Both the position numbers and the translations under genes were made by a program. The notes beneath the pieces are model-generated. The model searched no databases. It saw nothing but the letters and a program-made list of their open reading frames with translations, and had not been told where the DNA came from. From SG8-30 sp037443885 (lineage in GTDB: Bacteria; Pseudomonadota; Gammaproteobacteria; Steroidobacterales; Steroidobacteraceae): a stretch of DNA of 11,774 nucleotides. The stretch covers positions 1-11,774 of the forward strand of contig JBBINN010000088.1 of assembly GCA_037443885.1 (NCBI GenBank). Direction: 5' to 3'. Each line of letters begins with the position of its first letter. The stretch's first letter is position 1. Positions 1 to 4,772 of the stretch are shown here, in pieces.

Positions 1-104
1 TGACTATCTTTGGGCCGCGCCCGGGTCCCTCAGCGGTCTTGCTCTCCCTCGCCGCACTGCTGGCTGGGGCGCACTGGTCGCGCCAGCAGGGGGTGGTCGA
101 AGTG

Positions 105-131
105 GCGCTGCGCGCCGCTGCGCGGCAGCGC
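105..131. other. Strong GC-rich hairpin
   Basis: GCGCTGC (105-111) and GCGC (112-115) can pair with GCGC (120-123) and GCAGCGC (125-131) around a CGCT loop, giving an 11-bp stem with one bulged G at 124. No T-tract follows on either strand, so a classic intrinsic terminator is not supported. It could end transcription from a gene outside the window, or simply reflect high GC. Confidence 0.35.
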
Positions 132-152
132 GGCGAAGCGTGGCCCAGGGGG

Positions 153-181
153 TGGACTTACCGCGGACTGAAGCCGATACT
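153..181 (+). promoter_or_regulatory. Possible sigma70 promoter of rnk
   Basis: TGGACT (153-158, 4 of 6 matches to TTGACA) is 17 nt from GATACT (176-181, 4 of 6 matches to TATAAT). A start near 188 would give a leader of about 84 nt. Both boxes are weak, and in GC-rich DNA such matches are not decisive. Confidence 0.3.
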
Positions 182-256
182 CGGGCTATCCCGACCATCC
201 GCGCGCGACCGTCCGGCGCCCGCCAACGGCACCGGCAACGATGCCTCGCTGCTCAC

Positions 257-263
257 GGAAGGA
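257..263 (+). promoter_or_regulatory. Ribosome-binding site that fixes the rnk start
   Basis: CGGAAGG lies 8 nt before the ATG at 272. It makes 272 much more likely than the upstream in-frame GTG at 140, which has no such site. Confidence 0.6.
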
Positions 264-271
264 CCCTGCCG

Positions 272-685
272 ATGACCGCCAAGCCGCCCCTCGTCATCTC
301 GTCCCTCGACGCCGACCGGCTCGACCGGATGCTGCATGGACTGCCGCCGGACGCGTTCGCCGGCCGGCAGGCCCTCGAGGCGGAACTCCTGCGGGCCAAT
401 GTCGTGGAACCGAGCGAAGTCCCCGAAGACGTCGTGACCATGAATTCGACCGTGCGGTTCCGGGTCCTGAACAGCGGCGAAGTCTTCACGCTGACGCTCG
501 TCTATCCGAAGGACATGGACGACACGGGCGCGAAGATCTCGATCCTGGCGCCCCTCGGCACCGCGCTGCTCGGCCTGTCGCAGGGCGACGAGATCGACTG
601 GCCGAAGCCGGGCGGCGGCGTAGTCCGCGTGCGCATCGAGGAGGTTGCCTTCCAGCCGGAGCGCGCCGGCCGGTACCACCGCTGA
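272..685 (+). CDS. rnk: Rnk, regulator of nucleoside diphosphate kinase (GreA/GreB C-terminal fold)
   Basis: 137 residues, the usual length for Rnk (136 in E. coli). Residues 1-50 form a short helical N-terminus. Residues 52-132 match the FKBP-like GreA/GreB C-terminal domain: VVTMNSTVRFRVLNSGE (54-70), VYPKDMDD (78-84) and the typical ISILAPLGTALLGLSQGDEIDW (89-110) with a final strand VRVRIEEVAF. Rnk binds RNA polymerase and, in E. coli and Pseudomonas, affects Ndk levels and NTP pools; unlike Gre factors it lacks the long coiled coil needed to stimulate transcript cleavage. The ATG at 272 is chosen for its ribosome-binding site and the family length. The gene is monocistronic here and converges on folA with 13 nt between the stops. 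Confidence 0.9.
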   Translation: MTAKPPLVISSLDADRLDRMLHGLPPDAFAGRQALEAELLRANVVEPSEVPEDVVTMNSTVRFRVLNSGEVFTLTLVYPKDMDDTGAKISILAPLGTALLGLSQGDEIDWPKPGGGVVRVRIEEVAFQPERAGRYHR

Positions 686-688
686 CAC

Positions 689-708
689 CGGGGCCGTATC
701 AGGCCCTG
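689..708. terminator. Candidate bidirectional hairpin between rnk and folA
   Basis: GGGCC (691-695) pairs with GGCCC (702-706) around a 6-nt loop; a G-T wobble (690/707) and a C-G pair (689/708) lengthen the stem to 7 bp. It lies between two convergent stop codons and overlaps the last folA codon. No T-run follows on either strand, so intrinsic termination is only a suggestion. Confidence 0.3.
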
Positions 709-1214
709 CCCCGCTCGAGCGTGACGAAGCTGAAGGACAGCGGGTGACGCTCGTCCGCCGGATGAAGCTCGCGCGCCACCTCGCGCCACTCGGCCGGGTC
801 GTATGTGTCGAGGCGCGTGTCGCCTTCGACGTCGGCGTGGATCTCCGTGAGCTCGAGCCGGTCGAGCCGCGGCCAGGCGAGCCGGTAGATCTCCGCTCCG
901 CCGATCACCATGACCTCGGCGGCCTCGCTGGCCGCTGCGAGCGTCTCGTCGAGCGAGTGCACCACGCGACAGCCCGGCGCCGACCAGCCGCCGTCGCGGG
1001 TCAGCACGAGGTTCTCGCGCCCGGGCAGCGGCCGGCCGAGCGACTCGTAGGTCCTGCGCCCCATGAGGATGGGCTTGCCCATCGTGATCGCCCTGAAGCG
1101 CCTGAGGTCGTCCGGCAGGCGCCACGGCAGGCCGCCGTCGCGCCCGATGACGCCATTCGCCGCCATCGCCACGACGCCGACCAGCCGGGGTGCGCGCTCC
1201 TCCAGGACCTGCAC
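699..1214 (-). CDS. folA: Dihydrofolate reductase
   Basis: Reduces dihydrofolate to tetrahydrofolate with NADPH, recycling the product of ThyA. Family motifs, numbered from the GTG: VIG (22-24), LPWRLPDDL (29-37) where Asp36 aligns with the catalytic Asp27 of E. coli FolA, the NADPH-binding MGRRTYESLG (51-60), RPLPGREN (61-68) and VIGGAEIY (103-110). 171 residues from the GTG at 1214 against about 160 for the family. The start is uncertain: the GTG lies 2 nt after the SET gene stop and suggests coupling, but has no good ribosome-binding site. The ATG at 1166 would cut the first strand. A strong GGAGGAG (1203-1197) lies inside the frame with no usual start codon at normal spacing. Last gene of the leftward cluster. 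Confidence 0.92.
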   Translation of the reverse strand: MQVLEERAPRLVGVVAMAANGVIGRDGGLPWRLPDDLRRFRAITMGKPILMGRRTYESLGRPLPGRENLVLTRDGGWSAPGCRVVHSLDETLAAASEAAEVMVIGGAEIYRLAWPRLDRLELTEIHADVEGDTRLDTYDPAEWREVARELHPADERHPLSFSFVTLERGRA

Positions 1215-1216
1215 TC

Positions 1217-1777
1217 TCAGCGGTGGCTCACCGTGCGGCCGTGGGCGTGGTGCTCGGCCTTCGCGCGCCTGCCCTTCGTCTTGGCCCTGGTGGCAGCCTG
1301 CTTCTTGCGCTTTGGCGGATCGCTCAGCATCGTGCCGCGGCAGTTCGGCTTGCCGCAACGGCAGGCGAACACCTCGTCGATGTCCTTCGGGTCGCCGGGC
1401 TCGCGCTGGATCTGGTAGTCGTAGGACAGCTCCTCGCCCGGCTGGATCGTGCGGATCGCCTCGATGAACACGCGACGGTTCTCGGTGACCGTCTCGCAGT
1501 TCGGGTCGCAGGAGTGGTTGATGAACCGCGCCTCGTTGCCGTCCACGCCGGCGTCGATCACGGTACGCTTGTCGACGATGAACAGGAAGGTGTGGTTGTC
1601 GTCGGCCGGCCTGTCCTCGTAGCGGCGGTCGGCCTCCTCGTGAGTCACGCGCTCGCCGACGTACTCGATGATCCGCGTGCCCTTGCGGATGCGCCGCGCC
1701 GCGAACACGCCGCTGCCGTGGATCCTCGAGCGGCGAACCTTGAACATCGGGGCCCGCCGGGCCGTCGTCGCTGTCAT
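1217..1777 (-). CDS. SET-domain protein lysine methyltransferase with post-SET zinc motif and basic tail
   Basis: 186 residues. The SET domain begins at FKVRRSRIHGSGVFAARRI (12-30) and contains RFINHSCDPNC (84-94) and GEELSYDY (114-121), which in the family bind S-adenosylmethionine and form the lysine channel with catalytic Tyr. A post-SET motif CRCGKPNC (Cys139, Cys141, Cys146; spacing CxCx4C) with Cys90 of NHSC would bind one zinc, as in Dim-5-like enzymes. Residues 152-186 are a disordered Lys/Arg/Ala tail (KRKK, KTKGRRAK) suggesting nucleic-acid or ribosome contact. No signal peptide, so probably cytosolic. It lies 30 nt after thyA and 2 nt before the folA GTG. The substrate is unknown; histone-like proteins, ribosomal proteins or translation factors are possible. 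The ATG at 1777 has a weak AGGGA 11 nt upstream; Met11 is an alternative start. The catalytic class is clear and the target is not. Confidence 0.9.
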   Translation of the reverse strand: MTATTARRAPMFKVRRSRIHGSGVFAARRIRKGTRIIEYVGERVTHEEADRRYEDRPADDNHTFLFIVDKRTVIDAGVDGNEARFINHSCDPNCETVTENRRVFIEAIRTIQPGEELSYDYQIQREPGDPKDIDEVFACRCGKPNCRGTMLSDPPKRKKQAATRAKTKGRRAKAEHHAHGRTVSHR

Positions 1778-1807
1778 TTCGGTATGGTTCCCTGGATTGA
1801 TGGATGG

Positions 1808-2602
1808 TCACACCGCGACCGGCGCCTTGATCGCCGGGTGGTGCTGGTAGCCCTGGATCTCGAAGTCCTCGAGCACGTAGTCGAAGATCGAAGGCGGCCG
1901 GCGCCTGATCGCGAGCCGCGGCGGCGGGTAGGGCTCGCGCGACAGCTGCAGGTCGGCCTGCTCTAGGTGGTTGAGGTAGAGGTGGCAGTCGCCGCCGGTC
2001 CAGATGAACTCGCCGACGTCGAGGTCGCACTGCTGCGCCAGCATGTGCGTCAGCAGCGCATAGGAGGCGATGTTGAAAGGCAAGCCGAGGAAGATGTCGG
2101 CGCTGCGCTGGTACAGCTGGCAGGACAGCCGCCCGCCGGCCACGTGGAACTGAAAGAAGGCGTGGCAGGGCATGAGCGCCATGCGGTCGAGCTCGCCGAC
2201 GTTCCAGGCGCTGACGATGATTCGCCGGGAATCGGGGTTGCAGCGCAGCTGGTCCACGACGGTCGCGATCTGGTCCACCTGCCCGCCGTCCGGCGTCGGC
2301 CACGAGCGCCACTGCTTGCCGTACACCGGCCCGAGCTCGCCCTGCTCGTCCGCCCACTCGTCCCAGATGGTGACGCCGCGCTCCTGCAGCCAGCGGACGT
2401 TCGTCTCGCCGCGCAGGAACCACAGCAGCTCGAGGATGATGGACTTGGTGTGGACCTTCTTGCTCGTCACCAGCGGGAAACCCTCGGCCAGGTCGAAGCG
2501 CATCTGGTGGCCGAAGACCGAGAGCGTGCCGGTACCGGTGCGGTCGTCCTTGCGCGCGCCACGCTCGCGCACGAGGCGCATGAGATCGTGGTACTGGCGC
2601 AT
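1808..2602 (-). CDS. thyA: Thymidylate synthase
   Basis: Methylates dUMP to dTMP using 5,10-methylene-THF and releases dihydrofolate, the substrate of the FolA encoded downstream. 264 residues, the same length as E. coli ThyA. Seen motifs: the phosphate-binding RTGTGTLSVFG (21-31), WFLRGETNV (61-69), IWDEWA (79-84), catalytic Cys146 in MPCHAFFQF, RSADIFLGLPFNIASYALL and the C-terminal HPAIKAPVAV. Its ATG overlaps the lgt TGA by one base (TGATG), so translation is probably coupled to lgt. The SET gene follows after 30 nt. No missing or altered catalytic residue was noticed. Confidence 0.97.
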   Translation of the reverse strand: MRQYHDLMRLVRERGARKDDRTGTGTLSVFGHQMRFDLAEGFPLVTSKKVHTKSIILELLWFLRGETNVRWLQERGVTIWDEWADEQGELGPVYGKQWRSWPTPDGGQVDQIATVVDQLRCNPDSRRIIVSAWNVGELDRMALMPCHAFFQFHVAGGRLSCQLYQRSADIFLGLPFNIASYALLTHMLAQQCDLDVGEFIWTGGDCHLYLNHLEQADLQLSREPYPPPRLAIRRRPPSIFDYVLEDFEIQGYQHHPAIKAPVAV

Positions 2603-3393
2603 CAGTGGTGGTTACCGGAGGGCTGGCGCGCGCGGTAGGCCCAGGCGAGCAGCAGGAAGCCCGCGATCACCATCGGCAGCGACAGCAGCTGGCCCATGGT
2701 GAGCCAGCCGAAGGCGAGGTAGCCCAGGTGCGCGTCGGGCACGCGCAGGAACTCCACCAGGATGCGGAAAACGCCGTAGCCGACGAGGAACACGCCCGAC
2801 GGCGCGAGGCGCGGCCGCGGCTTCGAGGTGAACCACCATAGGATCGCGAACAGGACGAGGCCCTCGAGCGCCGCCTGGTAGAGCTGCGAGGCATGGCGCA
2901 CCTCGCCCTCCACCAGGAACCCCCAGGGAAGGTCCGTCGGCTTGCCCCACAACTCGCCGTTGATGAAGTTGCCGATGCGGCCGGCGCCGAGACCGAGCGC
3001 GGGCAGCGGCGCCATGAAGTCGAACACGTCCGCGATCCTGCGTCCGCGGGTGCGCGCGAAGACGACCATCGCGCCGAGGACGCCGAGGAAACCGCCATGG
3101 AACGACATCCCGCCCTGCCACACCTTGAGCGCGGACAGCGGGTCGGCGAGCACGCCCTCGAAGCCGTAGAACAGTATCCAGCCGAGCCGGCCACCGGCGA
3201 TCACGCCGATCGCCGCGAAGAAGATCAGGTCGTCCACATCGCCCGGCTTCCAGGTGGAGCCCGGCGCGGCCGCACGCCGCCGCGCCAGCCACCAGCCCAG
3301 GCCGATGCCGAGCACGTACATCAGCCCGTACCAGCGGACCTTCAGCGGGCCGAGCGACAGGGCGATTGGATCGATGTCGGGGTAGACGATCAC
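2602..3393 (-). CDS. lgt: Phosphatidylglycerol:prolipoprotein diacylglyceryl transferase
   Basis: Inner-membrane enzyme that moves diacylglycerol from phosphatidylglycerol to the lipobox Cys of prolipoproteins, the first step of lipoprotein maturation. 263 residues with about seven hydrophobic helices. Family signatures: VRWYGLMYVLG (19-29), WQGGMSFHGG (92-101) with His99, and the Lgt signature GRIGNFINGELWG (138-150). The start is GTG at 3393; the first residues (MIVYPDIDP) look like a normal Lgt N-terminus. There is no Shine-Dalgarno sequence, and a TAGAAT box ends 7 nt before the GTG, so a leaderless transcript is possible. It lies 42 nt after rlmI and overlaps thyA by one base. Confidence 0.96.
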   Translation of the reverse strand: MIVYPDIDPIALSLGPLKVRWYGLMYVLGIGLGWWLARRRAAAPGSTWKPGDVDDLIFFAAIGVIAGGRLGWILFYGFEGVLADPLSALKVWQGGMSFHGGFLGVLGAMVVFARTRGRRIADVFDFMAPLPALGLGAGRIGNFINGELWGKPTDLPWGFLVEGEVRHASQLYQAALEGLVLFAILWWFTSKPRPRLAPSGVFLVGYGVFRILVEFLRVPDAHLGYLAFGWLTMGQLLSLPMVIAGFLLLAWAYRARQPSGNHH

Positions 3394-3400
3394 GGCGGCG

Positions 3401-3409
3401 ATTCTATCA
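3401..3409 (-). promoter_or_regulatory. Extended -10 promoter for lgt (possible leaderless start)
   Basis: On the minus strand TGATAGAAT fits the extended -10 form TGnTATAAT with one mismatch. Seven bases (CGCCGCC) separate it from the GTG of lgt, so the predicted transcription start falls on or next to the start codon. No good -35 box was found, which is usual for extended -10 promoters. Confidence 0.45.
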
Positions 3410-3410
3410 A

Positions 3411-3424
3411 GCGGGACGGCCCGC
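3411..3424 (-). terminator. Short hairpin between rlmI and lgt
   Basis: GCGGG (3411-3415) pairs perfectly with CCCGC (3420-3424) around a 4-nt loop. On the minus strand it comes after the rlmI stop and just before the lgt -10 box. Only TT follows, so it is at best a weak terminator or attenuator. Confidence 0.25.
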
Positions 3425-3435
3425 GACCGGCACGC

Positions 3436-4668
3436 TCACGCGTGCAGGACGCGGAACATGAGCGCCTTGAGGTAGCGTGTCTCGGGGATGGCCGGGTGGA
3501 CCGGGTGATCCGGCGCCTGGCCGCCCGTCCAGGCGAGCTGCACGAAGCGGTCCACGTGCCGCGCCGCGCGCTGCACGGCCTCGATCAGCTCGCCCTCGGC
3601 GAGATGCGAGGAACAGGAGCAGGACATCAGCATCCCGTCCCGGTCCACGAGCTGCAGCGCCAGCTGGTTCAGACGCTTGTAGGCTGCAAGACCCTTGCCG
3701 TGGTCCTTGCGCCGCTTGATGAAGGCCGGCGGGTCGACGATGACCACGTCGAAGCGTCGCCGCTCGCGGGCGAAGCCTTCCAGCACTTCGAAGGCATCGC
3801 CCCTCGCCGTCGACACCGAAAGGCCGTTCGCCGCGGCGCTCGCCTGCACCGCCGCGAGCGCACCGGCCGAGGCATCCACGCAGGTGACCTCGCACGCGCC
3901 GGCCCGGGCCGCCTGCAGGCCGAAGCCGCCGGCGTAGCTGAACACGTCGAGCACGCGCGCGCCGGCGCAGTGACGGGCCACGGCGGCCCTGTTCTGCGCC
4001 TGGTCGAAGAACCAGCCGGTCTTCTGCCCTGCGGCAAGCGTCACGGCGAAGCGCACGCCGCCCTCCTCCAGCTCGATGCTGTCCGGCACCTGCCCTAGCG
4101 CCACCTCGACATAAAGGGGCAGGCCCTCGAGCTCGCGCAGCGGCGAATCGTTCTTCCAGAGCACCGCGCGCGGCGCGGCCACCTGGCCAAGCGCCGCCAG
4201 CACGTCGTCCTTCATCGCCTCCATGCCGGCCGTGCCGAGCTGCGCGACGCAGATGTCGCCGTAGCGGTCCACCACGAGCCCCGGCAGCAGGTCGGACTCG
4301 CCGAAGGCCAGCCGGTAGAACGGCCGGTCGTAGAACCTCTCGCGCAGCGCCTTCGCCGCCTCGAGCCGGCGCACGAGCAACCCCCGCCCGGGCCGCTCGG
4401 ACGGGCCGCGGCCCAGGAGCCGCCCCGCGATGAGCGTATGCGGGTTCACGCTCGCGTAGCCCAGGAAGCGGTCCTTGCTCGAGACGACCACTGCCACCTG
4501 ACCAGGCGCAAAAGCGGTCAGCGGCGTGGCGGCGACGTCCACCTCGTTCGAGAAGATCCACAGGTGGCCCGCCTGCAGGCGGCGTTCCTCGCGCGGCTTG
4601 AGCACGAGTCGCGGCAGGCCGGCGGCGGCCGCGCGGGGGTCGGTGTCGGGGGCGTTGTCGTCGGGCAC
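3436..4668 (-). CDS. rlmI: RlmI-like 23S rRNA (cytosine-C5) methyltransferase
   Basis: 410 residues against 396 for E. coli RlmI, which methylates C1962 of 23S rRNA using SAM. Residues 20-90 form a PUA-type RNA-binding domain (LVLKPREERRLQAGHLWIFSNEV). The central region has LLPGLVVDRYGD (127-138). The Rossmann domain carries GQKTGWFFDQAQNR (214-227), SAM motif I VLDVFSYAGGFG (239-250), acidic VDAS (264-267), DPPAFIKRRKD (312-322) and the Cys-containing motif MSCSCSS (348-354), where a Cys should be the catalytic nucleophile. The only start available is GTG at 4668, giving about 15 unconserved residues before the PUA core; the ribosome-binding site is weak (GGAA). First gene of the leftward cluster, divergent from the DUF255 gene. 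A related family member (RlmK/YccW type) cannot be fully excluded. Confidence 0.9.
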   Translation of the reverse strand: MPDDNAPDTDPRAAAAGLPRLVLKPREERRLQAGHLWIFSNEVDVAATPLTAFAPGQVAVVVSSKDRFLGYASVNPHTLIAGRLLGRGPSERPGRGLLVRRLEAAKALRERFYDRPFYRLAFGESDLLPGLVVDRYGDICVAQLGTAGMEAMKDDVLAALGQVAAPRAVLWKNDSPLRELEGLPLYVEVALGQVPDSIELEEGGVRFAVTLAAGQKTGWFFDQAQNRAAVARHCAGARVLDVFSYAGGFGLQAARAGACEVTCVDASAGALAAVQASAAANGLSVSTARGDAFEVLEGFARERRRFDVVIVDPPAFIKRRKDHGKGLAAYKRLNQLALQLVDRDGMLMSCSCSSHLAEGELIEAVQRAARHVDRFVQLAWTGGQAPDHPVHPAIPETRYLKALMFRVLHA

Positions 4669-4725
4669 GGGCTGGTTCCGGAAGCCCGTAGCGCAGCGCG
4701 ACGAGCCTTTGGCTATAGTGCGATG

Positions 4726-4731
4726 ATTCTA
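4726..4731 (-). promoter_or_regulatory. Candidate -10 box for rlmI in the divergent spacer
   Basis: The minus strand reads TAGAATC here, the same core as before lgt and the TMEM165-family gene. A start near 4719 would give a 5' leader of about 50 nt to the GTG at 4668. No -35 box was found at 16-18 nt. On the plus strand TATAGT (4714-4719) could serve the DUF255 gene but also lacks a -35 box. Confidence 0.3.
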
Positions 4732-4757
4732 GCCGACTGGGCCTGCTCACATTGGCC

Positions 4758-4764
4758 TGAAGGA
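4758..4764 (+). promoter_or_regulatory. Ribosome-binding site of the DUF255 gene
   Basis: TGAAGGA lies 8 nt before the ATG at 4773 and supports that start. The following bases (CCCTG) and the spacing also match the rnk leader. Confidence 0.6.
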
Positions 4765-4772
4765 CCCTGGCC

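Larger units (their letters stand above)
1..271. other. Leading non-coding region upstream of rnk
   Basis: No convincing gene. Short open frames exist on both strands, but their translations are runs of Arg, Ala and Pro typical of GC-rich noise and match no family I recognise. The frame of rnk stays open from base 2, but the only starts upstream of 272 lack a ribosome-binding site and add residues that do not look like Rnk. The stretch holds a strong hairpin (105-131) and a possible rnk promoter (153-181). Confidence 0.6.

Noticed and set aside
140..271. N-terminal extension of rnk from the GTG at 140
   Set aside because: Residues are Arg-rich and unlike Rnk, no ribosome-binding site is present, and the ATG at 272 gives the family length.
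699..2423. Minus-strand frame of 574 codons running through thyA, SET and folA
   Set aside because: Only its last part (from about 1214) is folA. The rest is the wrong frame of thyA and the SET gene, so it is not a fusion protein.
2893..4098. Plus-strand frame of 401 codons opposite lgt and rlmI
   Set aside because: Spans the gap between two real genes and codes a His/Arg/Glu-rich product without motifs.
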